Of a DNA stretch of 64,000 bases, positions 1 through 52,544 are shown piece by piece. Positions within the stretch are counted from its first letter, which is position 1. The number at the start of each line of letters is the position of its first letter. The stretch is from positions 2,911,501 through 2,975,500 of the forward strand of contig BSQZ01000001.1 in assembly GCA_033239005.1 (NCBI GenBank). The letters are read 5' to 3'. The translations under genes and the position numbers were made by a program. This stretch comes from Lamellibrachia satsuma (Eukaryota; Annelida; Polychaeta; Sabellida; Siboglinidae). The notes beneath the pieces were generated by a model. That model was not told the DNA's origin and did no database searches. It saw only the letters and a list, made by a program, of their open reading frames with translations.

Positions 1-129
1 GAAGCCGACTATTTGTTTATTCGTGGTTGCAACAGAGCTGACGAACAGATGCCATGGTTATGTGACTTCTTCCAGCTTTCGCGACTTGAGCAGGTGGCAG
101 TCTTCTCCATTGGTCACATAAAGTGAATG

Positions 130-589
130 TATGTATCAATATGGTGAATATGGGGGTTGTTGCTGTGTTACTTACTTAAATCTCTTCGCCCAAGACAGAG
201 CATATGGACGAAGCGACACTTCTCCAACGCACTGCACTCTATTGTTGGTTGTTTTCTGTCCAGGTGGGTCCACGCTTCTTCGTTTCCTCGGCTATTGATA
301 TCCGCCAACTATTTATGGTCTGACCGGTTTTCTTTTTCCTTCCATTATATGGTCTCTCTCGTGGATTTGGTGGTTGGTTTCCGGAGGGGGTGTCCTATCC
401 ATGTCCACTTCCTGTTTTTAATTTCCTGATGCTGTGTTGGTCTGGCCTCCTCGTGTGCACTTTGTTTATGATTTTGTCTTGCCATTTACATTTGAGACTA
501 TATCTGATATATTTGTTTATAAATGTTTGGTGTGTTCTGGTTGTTGCCTTGGTTATTCCCCATGTCTCAGGGCCGTAGAGTGTGTTCAC
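130..589 (-). mobile_element. RTE-like LINE, 3' (C-terminal) fragment
   Basis: The minus strand from 589 downward reads LYGPETWGITKATT, then IQTFINK-like and WxDKI-like blocks, then GHPLRKP. This order (a YGxETW motif, a run of basic residues, then a GHxLRK block) is the C-terminal part of the polyprotein of RTE-type non-LTR retrotransposons, downstream of the reverse transcriptase core. The frame is broken by stops and shifts, so this is a dead fragment. The upstream reverse transcriptase is missing here. It resembles the family of the element at 40860-42180. I see the motifs directly; the clade is inferred. Confidence 0.6.
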
Positions 590-1149
<560 letters not shown>

Positions 1150-1432
1150 AGTGTATGTACCCATCAAACATGCTACAGTTGGTAGCCTGGTTGTACCTCA
1201 AAATGGCCTACAGTATCATATTTATAATTGAAAGTAAAATGGTGTTGTTGTACATTCATTCATTCAATAACTTATTCATTCGATTATCTGTGAATTCATA
1301 TTAGTGCACTGCTATTACTTTATTTATAACATCTTTTTATCTTACTTATTTTTTACGGCAACCATCTATGGTAAAAACAGTTTTTCTAATAAAAGAGCCA
1401 CCTAAAAAAATATTTTTTGCGTTTTTAAATTA

Positions 1433-3940
1433 TTAGCTACCTGATGGTTCAGTAAAAAAGAAAATATTAATGTCCAGTTGGATGCCATATGCAGACAGAA
1501 TTTTGAACATCTTTCCTCTGTGGACTGAGTCGAATGCCTTCTTAAAGTCGATAAATGTCAACACTGCTGGAAGATTTCTCTTCTCTGCCCCTTCGATGAT
1601 TCTGCGTAGACTCAGAACTTGTGCAACAGTGGTCTTATTCTGAGAGAAACCATATTGGTTGACACGTAGAAGTGGGTCAGTTACAGGGCGTATTCTGAGA
1701 GAAACCATATTGGTTGACACGTAGAAGTGGGTCAGTCACAGGGCGTATTCTGAGAGAAATCATATTGGTTGACACGTAGAAGTGGGTCAATTACAGGGCG
1801 TATTCTGAGAGAAACCATATTGGTTGACACGTAGAAGTGGGTCAATTACAGGGCGTATTCTGAGAGAAACCATATTGGTTAACACGTCGAAGTGGGTCAA
1901 TTACAGGGCGTATTCTGAGAGAAACCATATTGGTTAACACGTAGAAGTGGGTCAGTTACAGGACGTATTCTGAGAGAAACCATATTGGTTGACACGTAGA
2001 AGTGGGTCAGTTACAGGACGTATTCTGAGAGAAACCATATTGGTTGACACGTAGAAGTGGGTCAGTTACAGGACGTATTCTGAGAGAAACCATATTGGTT
2101 GACACGTAGAAGTGGGTCAGTCACAGGGCTTATTCTGAGAGAAATCATATTGGTTGACACGTAGAAGTGGGTCAATTACAGGGCGTATTCTGAGAGAAAC
2201 CATATTGGTTGACACGTAGAAGTGGGTCAATTACAGGGCGTATTCTGAGAGAAACCATATTGGTTGACACGTAGAAGTGGGTCAATTACAGGGCGTATTC
2301 TGAGAGAAACCACATTGGTTGACCCGTATATGTGGGTCAATTACAGGGCGTATTCTTTTGAGAATTATTCTGTTTTATAGTTTGGCGACTATTGAACTTA
2401 AACTTATACCTCTGTAGTTTCCAGCATAGCTCAGGTCCCGATACTTTGCTGTGGGCACTATGTTAAGAATTGACCATCGATCCGGCTTGAAATGCTTCAT
2501 GTGTGCTTCATTGCAGACATCGATGGCTGTTTCATTACGATTACACCGCTTTAGAGCTTCTGCAGTGATTCCACCATCTCCGCTATCTTTTCCTTCAGTT
2601 AGTGACTGTTTAGCTCTGTGATACTCTTCCTGGGTAAACGGTCCATCATCTACAGCTATATCTAACAGTTCTGCCTCGACTTCTTCACACTCATCCTCGA
2701 TGTGTAGTCCTTCACCAAGCAGGCCGCTGAAGTGATTGTACCAACTTTTTCGCCTCTCATTCTCTGTCTTTCCTTTAAGTTTTCCAGTTGCTGATGACTT
2801 TCTGCCTGTCACCTCATTTATCAGATTCCGTCCTAAACTATGCCGTTGACTGCTGTGTGCTCTCTCAGCATCAACCAGTTTCTCAGCTAGATCTTCTCCC
2901 ATCAGAGAGTCATACACTGCAAATAAGTATTCCTTCGAAGAACTACAACTGATTCTGTTTTTTTTCCGTTGGATTATTATTGAACTGATTACATGCTTTC
3001 GGCAGTTTTTTTCGAACTGGAATTACATCTGGATGTTTAGCCTTTGAAGCTCTCTTTACTCTTTGTTTGGCTGGTAGGAGCTCAGCCATTGCTGAGTTGT
3101 CTGCCTCGGTGAACTTTTCATATATGTCAGTTGGGGATTCGTCTTCCTTTTGGAGTGTCTGAAATTTGTTTCGTACACTAGTGTTCTGATCTTGCGGTTC
3201 TGTACTCAACTTCAATGTTTACCAGTCATATTTAGGTTTCTTTGTAGGGCTTGACTTTGGGGCCCTGAAACTGAGTCTGATATGCAATGACACCATCATG
3301 TGGTCTGATCCTACACTGGAGAAGGTACTGTATGCCCCACAATTCATTATGCTGCTCTTCTACTTCCTGTTGACTACGATATAGTCCAGTTGATGTTTGT
3401 TTCCCCGGGGGTCTATATATGTCCATTGTTTTCCCTTCGTTTCTTGAACCAGTGTTTGCAATTACAAGTTCCTTTTCTTGTGCTAGTTCTGATAGAAATT
3501 TACAGTTTTTGTTGGTTTCTTCATGGTGTGAGTACGAGGCATCGCTTGGTCCCAGTTTTGCATTAAAGTCACCCAGAATGACAAGCATGGTGTGCACTGG
3601 TAACGATTCTATAGCTCTTCTGAGGTCAGCGTGTAACCTTCAACACTTTCCATTTTGCTTGCGTTTGTAGGAGCATATGTTACAATTACACTGGTTGCTC
3701 CTGAAACGTAGCTATCAGGATCCTTTCTGAATGACATCTGACACCAGCCAGCGATTTCATTGTTCTTGCATTCAATAGTAATCCAACTCGTCCATGCTGA
3801 GGATGTTATTACGTACTGACCCATCACTCTGCGGTTCCTCGTGTATGATTCTGTGTTCTTGTTCTAATATTGCGATATGTTGAGCCGACATATTTAAGGC
3901 TAGTTCTTCTGTCCTACTTTCAACTGTAATTGTGCGCACG
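1433..3940 (-). mobile_element. RTE-like LINE, degraded, truncated at the 3' end
   Basis: Reading from about 3830 down to 1433, the minus strand carries an endonuclease domain in pieces (YAPTNAS near 3650, then LGDFNAKLG near 3570), a linker, and the N-terminal half of a reverse transcriptase (DSGDGGITAEALK near 2600, NYRGISLSSIVAKL near 2380). The next block is RPVTDPLLRVNQYGF, followed by FIDFKKAFDSVHRGK near 1560. The catalytic YADD block and everything after it are missing, because the sequence ends at 1433. Several frameshifts and stops make it inactive. A 55-bp tandem expansion interrupts the reverse transcriptase, and a long (TA)n array abuts the 5' side. Family assignment rests on motif memory; the order of domains is directly visible. 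Confidence 0.75.
1637..2351. repeat. 55-bp minisatellite inside the LINE reverse transcriptase
   Basis: About 13 near-identical copies of a 55-bp unit (core tattctgagagaaaccat). On the minus strand one unit spells the conserved stretch RPVTDPLLRVNQYGFSQN. The array is therefore a tandem amplification of the element's own coding sequence. Because 55 is not a multiple of three, each copy shifts the frame and the element cannot be read through. Confidence 0.95.
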
Positions 3941-3945
<5 letters not shown>

Positions 3946-4000
<55 letters not shown>

Positions 4001-4022
4001 ATATATATAATATATATATATC

Positions 4023-4063
<41 letters not shown>

Positions 4064-4149
4064 CATATATGTGTGTATGTATATATATATATATAATTAT
4101 ATATATATGAATATATATATATACATAAAATACATATATACATACATAA

Positions 4150-4234
<85 letters not shown>

Positions 4235-4245
4235 TATATATATGA

Positions 4246-4276
<31 letters not shown>

Positions 4277-4383
4277 ATATGTATATATATACATACATAC
4301 ATAATATATATATATATACATAATATATATATATATATATGTTTGTATGTATATATATACATACATAATCTATATATATATAC

Positions 4384-4462
<79 letters not shown>

Positions 4463-4477
4463 TAGATGTATATTATA

Positions 4478-4533
<56 letters not shown>

Positions 4534-4552
4534 TAGATGTATATTATATATG

Positions 4553-4595
<43 letters not shown>

Positions 4596-4625
4596 TGTGT
4601 GTATGTATATATATATATAATTATA
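3946..4625. repeat. long interrupted (TA)n array
   Basis: About 680 bp of TA-rich microsatellite interspersed with TACA, GAATAT and ATAGATGTATAT variants. All open frames over it (YIYIYI types) are repeat artefacts. Confidence 0.97.
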
Positions 4626-5354
4626 TAAAACTGGAAAAAGGGCGAGTTTGTAGAAACCCTTGTAATGGAGAAAACGGCGAGTTTGTAGTAAATCGAGACA
4701 CGACCCAGCCGCTAGAAACGCTACAGCACGTAGATCCGCGGAAACCGTAAGAAATGCTCGACGACTGCCAATGTCAATGATGTCATGTAATGGGCTTCGT
4801 GTAACTCGCTCATGAAACAACATAATACAGGAAGGTATTTTAGTAACTGAAGACAAGTGCGTAGTAAGCGCTTTAGAGGAGAGCGCTTGCGTAACAAAGA
4901 ACGATCACAGCATTTTGGCAAAAGGCTAATTCATTTTGTGGTCAGAATTCATATTTTTGGTGAATTACAAACGTTTGCGCACCCTAAGTCACATACACAT
5001 CTACTAAAGCCATGAATATTTGTAGTTAAGCTGGCGTCAAAGTTATCTATATAAATGTTTATTAATTAGTTAATTAATCACTAGGAAAACATTTTCCGCA
5101 CCTATATGTTAGCTATTCATGTAGATAATTCCATATTTTAGGCTACATGACATGACCGAACATGTATCGCAGACAATTGACGTTATTTATACGGACGGAC
5201 GTGCGACCTTATCTTCTATGATTTATTGGACGTATTTACCGAATGTGGCACTGTGAGTGTACACGATGACGCGGTGCGATAGAAAATATCACTTATCAGC
5301 GTTGATTGGTTGTAACTCGTCTGGTACATAATCGATTGATGAGATTATCTAGAG

Positions 5355-5545
5355 TAACGCCGATAGGTATTCTGGCATATAGATGATTGGTATGAGGTCT
5401 TTTGGTACAGAGTCGATTGGCATGACGTTGTTACAGGGTCTATGGGTACGAGTTCGCCTGGTACAGAGTCGATTGGTATGAGGTAGTCTGATACAAAGTC
5501 GATTGGTAAGGGTAGTCTGTTACAGAGTTGAGGTAACCTGGTATT
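5355..5545. repeat. degenerate ~27-bp repeat
   Basis: Recurring units built on gattggtatgaggt and ggtacagagtcgattgg, about seven degenerate copies. The minus-strand open frame 5345-5563 simply reads through it. Confidence 0.7.
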
Positions 5546-7175
5546 TCCACTGAATGAAGACATCCCAACTAGGTTAATAAATAATTGTTGCTGTCAGTTC
5601 AGCATAAACCCTCACCTCAGGCCAAGGAGATAAACGCCAGTTAAACATGACACAATACTCAGTTACAACAGAATTGGACGAAAGACGAAGACACCCAACT
5701 ATAACAGATGACCGAAAATGGAAATGCACGTTAATTACATTTTAATCAACCAACAAAAGGGGAGGGTACCATTAAAGTGTCACAAGTTTTAATATTATGA
5801 CGACTGGATGATTGTTTCCACGTTACACAAATGATTAATCTGAATTCGTGGAATGAAAGCTGACTTTGAAAATCATAACGATCACAACAGTTTTATTTCG
5901 GTGGAATTAATTATTATATCATTATATATATATAATCATTATATTGCCGCATACAGGTTAGACATTTTACATATAGTTAACATGCAATGTAAACACCAAG
6001 TGCGCTTAACAGCAGACAGTCAAAACAATTAGTTAGAGAGATTGCCACGAGAAGTAAGTGGCGTCTGTTGTTAAGTTTTGCCTTTAGGGTTATGTCCCTT
6101 TAAAACATGAATTATGAAGTGTTTTATTATGTAATCGTTTACAATACATTAATTATAACTCTTAATTTTTATTAACTTTGAGATCGTAAAGTTGAGAGAA
6201 CTGGAACATTTTATTTATATGAAACCGGGAAAACCCCAACTAGTTCGTTACCAATTAACAAATGAAAATGGCAGATGATGGCGTCACCTATCAGAATCTG
6301 AGTAATCTGGACGTGCAGCAAATCAACCCGTATTATAGGATTCAGCCTAAAGTTATATTTCCCATTGGTGGCCATGTTAACGTTTACCATAATTATAAGA
6401 AAACGTGACCATCAAAAATTCTTTTTTTTACCAGCCGCTGTCATCATCCCACTGATACGCTGGTCGAGTTTTGTCAAAATTAGACATTTCTAACACTTGT
6501 AATGTGCCTGTATGTGCGATACCCCTCAATGTTTACCAATATTGCCATGAATTACGACGCACACGTGTATAGTGGCCAAAACAATCACAAATATCCTTCC
6601 GCCTATTAAAATCATCTAAAAATCCACCATTTCACTCTCAACAGCTTCCACCAGCAAACCTTGTAATGTCCTTGCACAAATGCACTTATATAAGATCGTA
6701 TGACTTTTTTTAAGCGTCCTATATCCAAATTTACTATGCCCTACATTCGTGACCCCTATACCCGACTCTCGTTCGCCTTCGTGAATTTGTCGAGAACGGA
6801 GTCTGGGCGCAGAGGCGTGATCTCGTTGTTGCTCACTGTTACAACTCCATTTTGTGTAGGCGTTCCCGTGAAGCACCAGCAGTCAATCATCGTCATTATC
6901 GAGATACTACACTAACATTTGTTTTGCCTGATTTAACTTTTCAGTCTGTCGGTTGTGTCAACATAATAAAAATTTATTTAAAGTTAATTCGAATTGCATC
7001 GTATAAACCTATAAAAGTAAATTGTTATTTTATGAATCAGCCAAATGCCCGGATGACATAATTAATTATACATGCCCCCAGAATCTGGGTGCATACATAT
7101 TTTCCGTCACAATGAAAAGTACACATTACACCCACGCGATGATGTGTGCGACAAACGGTGGCGCCACAGCACGGG

Positions 7176-7222
7176 GCCTGGATAATCGAGGTTACCCATA
7201 TTATAGTCTCGATTAACCAGGC
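7176..7222. other. imperfect hairpin, 15-bp arms
   Basis: GCCTGGATAATCGAG at 7176-7190 is the reverse complement of CTCGATTAACCAGGC at 7208-7222 except for one base, with a 17-base spacer. The function is unknown; it could be the remnant of an inverted-repeat element. Confidence 0.55.
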
Positions 7223-7633
7223 TCCGCCCTATAACTCGGAGCAATAGTTATGTGCAATTTTTGTGTGTTCCTGTTATTGTTACGTGATCTACGTCAAACG
7301 TCCACCGAACGCTTCGTGAAACCGGCAGTTGTACGTGATTTTTGGAGCGCGAAGTTGCCATTGCCCTACCAATTTAAAACTAGACTGGGTTATGGCAGGT
7401 GGCATAAGCTCTTGCTGTGGTTCCATTTTGTCATAAAATAATTTTTTCAACACACACACACACGCCCATGTCTAGATATATTATTTCATAAATAAGCGAG
7501 TTCCCCATACTGTTGCTGATATTACAAAACTACTATCGTGAGCTCAACGTGAGACCGCAGCGTTCTTAGGGACTCGAACTGTTCGGACGGTCTCCGTCTC
7601 TCCGCCAGGTTCTACTGTACCACCACCTGAATG

Positions 7634-7838
7634 GTGGTAGAAATTAATGGAACAAATTGTCTACAGATTATTTAACTGCTAGCAGCGTGAATATGTTTAA
7701 AAACAAGGTTGACACATATCTCAGGAGGGCGGGTTATAAGTAGATGAACATTGTTGGACTCTCGATAAGCCAATGGCTTCCTTGTCCACTTGCCATCTGG
7801 GCCTTTGGCTTGGATGGCAAATCTTGTTAAATCACCTG
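7634..7838 (+). mobile_element. CR1-like LINE, 5'-truncated 3' end
   Basis: This matches, in the opposite orientation, the 3' end of the long LINE at 21545-25740. It has the same SVNMFKNKVDTYLRRAGYK coding tail, stop, and 3' untranslated stretch (tggacaaggaagccattggc on the other strand), ending at the caaatcttgtta tail. Only about 200 bp remain, which is typical of 5' truncation during target-primed reverse transcription. Confidence 0.85.
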
Positions 7839-9400
7839 ACGGAGAGGATAAGCCCGAAGTCGCCACAAACATCCCCAACACATGATTCAGAGAACAACGC
7901 AATCGCCAATATATCGTTTTGCAAGCAGCTCGATCTGTGATGTTACATTATGAAGTCATGCTGATCGAGTGAACTTGTGTGAACGTGCGTGCGTGCGTGC
8001 GTGCGCCACTGATGTTACTTATGGCTAATTGTTTTTGTCAAGGTGTCAAGGACGGCGGGATTCATGAACGGAAGTGATTTCAACCCAGTCTGTAATAGTT
8101 CTCAAGACTCACGCATTTAACATCGTTGTGACAAAAGCGCCCAGGGGAAACTAGAGAGTTGTTGATATGTTGTTCAATATATGGCATTTTGCAAATATCT
8201 TGAAAACAATTACTTCGTGTCGTTTATTTACACGTTCAACCATAATGTCACTAATAGTAATGCTCACGGTCCGTGACACGGAGTTACCAAGCGTTGAACG
8301 TAATGATTAATTTGTCTTTGTAAATAAATATTTTTGTTTCGACTGCAGTATTTGCTTTGATCGGTCGCGCGTGTGCATGTCTACCAGGTGCCAGGAGGCA
8401 TCGAATGGCTATCGTCGAATATAATAATCCAAGTCATTTTGATTATCACATGTTGGCATATGGTATGTTCGCAATGTATAAGTTTGGGTTAAATGTTTAG
8501 CAGTGGTGTCCACGGTTTCTGTGTATATGGATATGTTGCTTTTTAATCAAAGATGAGAAACAACATGTAAATAGTTGCTGGTCCAAACTATGCGAAACTC
8601 TTGTAAAAGGATGGGTTAACTGTGGTCGTTATTGACAGGTGGTCTCTTAATGGAGGTCGTTCCTTGAGCAGGTTTGACTTACTGCCGATATAGCATTGTA
8701 CTCCATACAGACGTACGTGCCTAAAGGTTGTGCGTCTGGTTTGAGCATGTTTAATAGTTGCCTCTGTTTATGAGCACTGTATAAACCCAGCACAAACCAG
8801 TGTCCATGTTGCAAAAAAAAACTGAAAGCATTACAATAGTAGATACAAACTTTGAACTAATTAGTTAATTAACAAACTTAGACATAAACAGTCGCCATTA
8901 TTCTTGGGAGCAACATATTAGGGCAACAAAGAACGCAGTGCAGACAGGAAACATGTTAAACCAGTTTCAAAGAACAAGTTTTGATAAGTGCACAGAACAT
9001 ATTAACAGAGATGCAAATTCGAGAAGCAACCGAATATAGTGAAGTGGACATGCACAAACTTATGAATGTTTTAATTTAGCAACTGATTAGCTATGTATTA
9101 TATGCACACTTCAACGTCAAACACACGGTGGTTGGAACGTACAGAGAACAAAATACAGCTACTTTGGCTTGCCTATGGTACATTACATCTTCCTTATATA
9201 TTGTTTATACAAGATACTTAATAATATTTTTTGCACAAAATAATCAATAATATTGTTCACACAAGATAATCAATCCATATCCAGGAATGTGGCTAACCAC
9301 AGAGATCTAGTGGCAATGTGGACAATGTTGTGGCAACACTAGAGGCAAACTACTGACTATGCTACTACATGCTACACAGCAATAAAGCCTAGTCACGTCG
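7839..9400. other. 3' flank of SLC44A copy 1; no other gene seen
   Basis: Contains a short (CGTG)n run near 7984-8004 and AT-rich sequence. The 3' untranslated region of copy 1 must begin at 9400 and extend leftward, but I cannot place its polyadenylation site with confidence. Confidence 0.5.
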
Positions 9401-48072
<38,672 letters not shown>

Positions 48073-48084
48073 CTGCAAATTTAT

Positions 48085-51000
48085 TTAACAAGATATAACA
48101 AGATTGCCATCCAAGGCAAAGGTCCACATGGCAAGTGGACAAGGAAGCCATTGGCTTATCAAGAGTCCAACATTTTTTCATTTACGTGTAACCCGCCCTC
48201 CTGAGATATGTGTCAACCATGTTTTTAAACATATTCACATTGCTAGCAGCTACACAATCTGTAGATAATTTGTTCCATTCATTTTCTGTGAGAACGAATG
48301 CTTCTTGATATCCAATCTACACTGATCCTTTACTAATGTTACTTCATGTCCTCTAGTTCTACTATCTCTCCTGAGTGAGAAAAAATATTTCAATCAATAT
48401 TTTCATACCCATTTAATATCTTTAAAATTTCTATTTGATCTCCTCTTAACCTCCTTGTCTCTAGGGTTGTTAAACCACATTCTTTATGGCGTTCTTCACA
48501 ACTAAGGTCTCTCAGTTCTGGAATCATTTAAGTTGTTCTCTGTATTCATTCAAGCGTATCTATATCCTTCCTACGATATGGTATCCACGCTTGTATACAA
48601 TATTCTAAATGAGGCCTAACTACTGCTTTATACAGAGGTATAATTAGCTTTATTTCCTTGTATGTTATATTTCTCCTAATCAATCCAAGAATTTGATTAC
48701 CCTTTGAAGCTGCAATACCACACTGCTCTGAAACTTTCATATCAGCACTTGTTACTCCCAATCCTATAGGAGTAAAAGAAAGTCCTTTTTTACAGTAACT
48801 ATTAGTACCTAGAACAGTATCTCCCATTTTATAGTTTACATCCAAGTTCCCATGTTCTGTATGTAGACATTTACATTTCCCAAAATTTAATAACGTCTGC
48901 CATTTTTCAGACCACTTAACTAATTTGTCTAGATCATTTTGTAAATGTTGTTTATCACCATCATTGTTAACCTTTCTAAACACTTTTATGTCATCCGCAA
49001 ATGCATCAGTATGTTGCTTGCTATATAATCATTGCTTGCTATATTTTATTATAAATATCCAATAAGTCATTGGTATATATTAAGAATAATAAAGGTCTTA
49101 AAAAAACTCTTAATACTGATCCTTGTGTTCGATACCACACTCAAAACTTATTTAAGTTCGAAACTTCTCCATCTACTACAACAAGCTGTCTTCTGTCAGT
49201 CAGCCATTGTTCTATTCAGTCGATTATGCTGTCCCCGGCACTATGGGTTTTTAATTTAAGTAGTAATCTTTGATGTGGCACTTTGTCAAAAGCTTTCTGA
49301 AAATCTAAGTAGATAATATCTACTGGTGATCCCTCGTCTATCCACTTAGTGATTTTTTCCAAAAAAAAACATAACATGTTTGTTAAGTATGACCTATCTT
49401 TTAGGAATCCATGTTGAGATGGATTTAATAATTTATGCCTAACAAGGAAGTCCACCATAGATGTCTTTAATTAACCTTTCTAATAATTTACAAATCACTA
49501 ATGTTAAACTCATTGGTCTGTAATTATCATATTTATCAAACCCTTTTTAAATAATGGTATGATGTTTGCTTCTTTCCATTCAAAAGGAACCACTCCCTTT
49601 TTTAATGACAAGCTGAACACTTGCAAGCGGTATACTAACTTGTTCTACTGTTTCCATTAGTAGTCTTGGAGGAATTCCATCCACTCCTGGTGATTTATTA
49701 TCCTACACTGCTTTTATTTTCTTAACTACCATTTCTGGAGTTTTAATTAACTGCCCTAAATAGTCCGATTTACCCTCCTGAAGTTTTGCATCTGGAACTG
49801 GTAATGAACTAATATCCTCTCTGGTAAACACTGAACTGAAGTAACCATTTAGATCTTCCGCCATTAAAAAACCTTGTGATATTATATTTCCAGCACTGTC
49901 TTCTAGTGGTCTAACCTTGTCTCATGTTTTGTTTACTCCTGACATATGCATCAAAACTCTCTGTCATTTTTTAATGTTACCTGCAAAATTTTGCTCATAG
50001 TTTCTTTTAGATTTTCTAATTTCAGTTGTAGCTGCATTAAGTGGCTCTTTGTAATTTGCAGTCTTCAGTCTTTCTGGTACGCCTATAAACCCTCCATATA
50101 GTTTGCTTATACACTATTTTTCTAATAGCTTCTTTTGACAAGTGCTTCTTTCTAGACCGTTTTCCTTGTTTTTTTCAAGGGAACAAATTGATCAATGCTA
50201 CTCTCAATTTCATATTTTAGAATGTTCCAACATTCAACTGCGGTCTTATTCATCAGCATGTTATTCCAATCTAGCTTTGCTAAGTATTTTCTCAGATGTT
50301 TATATTTACCTTTGTGGAAGTTTCTCCTGTATGTTTTTTATTTCTACTTTCTGACTTTACTTTGTCAAAATGTATTTGATTATGATCACTGTTACCCAAT
50401 GGTTCATGTATTTTGACATTGTCCACTAATTCATTTTGTGAAGACAAAGCTATATCTAATACATTCTCTCCCCTAGTTGGTTGTAGCACATGTTGAGTAA
50501 GGAAGCTATCCTGAATTAAAAATAGAAACTGTTGGTCCTCACCCCGTGTACTCTCTAGATATGTCCAGTGTCCATGGCTAAAATCTCCCATTATGATACA
50601 TTCCCCTTTATTCACTTCCTTTATAGTGTTTTGTATTTTTGTGTTATCCTCTTCATTTATGTTTGGACTTTGGTAAACTAATCCAATAGTTAATGCTGAA
50701 TTTCCTGTAACTATATTGCCCCAAACAGCTTCATCGCAATCTGCTTCGCTTTCTAATTTCATTTAGTAACCCTGAATAGATTCTTTAATACAAAATAACT
50801 CTCCCTTCCCTTCTTTCTATTCAATCTCTCCTAAATATTACGTATCCTGTCAGTCCTAATTCAGCATCTGATATGTCTTTGTTGATCCACGATTTGGTTA
50901 TACCAATAATGTGAGGGTCAGTGTCTTCTACCATAATGTTTAATTCGATTTTCTTGTTATTTACTATGCTCCTTGCATTTAAACACACGCATTTATAACC

Positions 51001-51300
51001 AGCTTCAGAAATGTTTTCTGGACATTTTGTTACTGGTCTGTGTGTACTAATGGCCTCATGTCCTGTTTGAGGCACCTCTAAGTAACCCTTCTGCACTTGT
51101 TGCAATGTTTGCTACCAAAAATATTTTTTTATGCTACCCATGCTGCTGTCAACTGCTGCTGAGAGTTCATCCACAAACACTGCTGCACCCTTTCTACTTA
51201 GATGAAGCACATCCCTCATGTACATATTTTTTAATGACATCCTCCAGCAATTTCGATATCCCTGACCCCTGCTACAGGGAAAACAATTGATGTTCATAGA
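48085..51300 (-). mobile_element. CR1-like LINE, 5'-truncated second copy
   Basis: Same family as 21545-25740 and in the same orientation as the host gene. Recognisable blocks include DVLHLSRKGAAVFVDELSAA (end of ORF1) near 51200, CLNARSIVNN near 50990, MGDFSHGHW near 50580, LGNSDHNQIHF near 50370, SQHGFLKDRS and YLDFQKAFDKV near 49300, and the C-terminal part at 48546-48983 with one insertion. It is more decayed than the first copy (many small indels). Its 3' tail ends about 12 bp before the acceptor of the exon at 48072. Confidence 0.88.
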
Positions 51301-52544
51301 TAAGTCTTTTTCCTGGCACTGACTGAAAAGTAATGATCAACCATAAAATGAATTACTGACAATGTCTTCTGCATGTACCACACCATCCAATACAAATTAT
51401 AACTGTATGATTAAATAGAAATTCGAAACATTAAAAATACAGGTTCAATTAACTTCACTGCCAAAATCGAGTACGAGGAATTCATGTGCATAAAGATTAC
51501 CTTGTAAGTGTACATTTAACAGTATAGAAGGTATAGTTATTGCAATGTATTGTGTACTAGTCAATGGGAATGACTTTTGCAGAACATATTACATAATTTA
51601 CAGTAAACAGCATTGAAACTATAATTAATTATTTTCTATTCACGGTCTTTGATGCTGTTATACACTGTGGACTCTAATAATGGTTTCCATTTGTAATTGT
51701 AACCCAACAGATTCAGTCACAGCTGAAGTTTCGTAATACATGTAATGCAAATGTTTCAGCATCAATTTTAATATTATTGTAAATAATGACACAGTAAAAC
51801 ACTTAAGGTTTCTACAATCATAAGAACTTACAAACTGACAATACGTATTATAATCACGTTTGTTGATCAGAAGGAACAACAACTGTGTTAGACAACTTTG
51901 AAGAGTTAGAAATGTAATTTCCCAATTAACTGTCCCCGAAATAATTATTTAAATATCAGATCTCACTTCAGATATTAAAAACATACTATGGATTATCACT
52001 AAAACTGCTCATTTAGTCGTGTTGAATCAGTCGAAAAATCTTAAAATATTATGCCTAACAAGGTGTCTAAATACACTTAAAGCCCACAAAGCTCGTGTCC
52101 CCAGACGGACCGTTTTGAGTAAAGTAAGCAGATTTGCTGTGCATATAGATTTTGCTATGCCAACAGTGCGCGAGTGATAATACATGGTATCCAGTTGTAA
52201 ATAACTCTCAAACGATTATTGTGAACATTCTTATATATAAAGATTCTCATACACCTTTAACATCGTTTCATCGGTCTGAAACCAGAAAAATTCACACCGT
52301 TTTGTGTCAGTTCTGTGAGTACACCCAAAACAAAAAATAATCCAATTCTTCAAACAGGCATCAAAACAGCCGAGGACGCCAGTGGACTCCAGACCTAAAA
52401 CTAGATCACAAAACTTACATTCCCTATAATTTGCTTGAAAAATTAGGGGCCAGCTGGCCCCTGAACTTTCAAAATTAGAGGCCAACAATAAAATTTAGGG
52501 GCCAATTGGCCGGGATAGCAGGTTTCATCTATTAATTACCAAAT
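51301..52544. other. non-coding, possibly first intron of SLC44A copy 1
   Basis: AT-rich. Contains a perfect 18-bp palindrome at 52445-52462. No start exon was recognised. Confidence 0.5.

Larger units (their letters stand above)
4626..7633. other. unassigned AT-rich non-coding region
   Basis: No gene was recognised on either strand. Short open frames at 4721-4921 and 6616-7061 show no family motif and no supporting splice or start context. The stretch contains a degenerate repeat at 5355-5545 and a hairpin at 7176-7222, listed separately. Confidence 0.5.
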
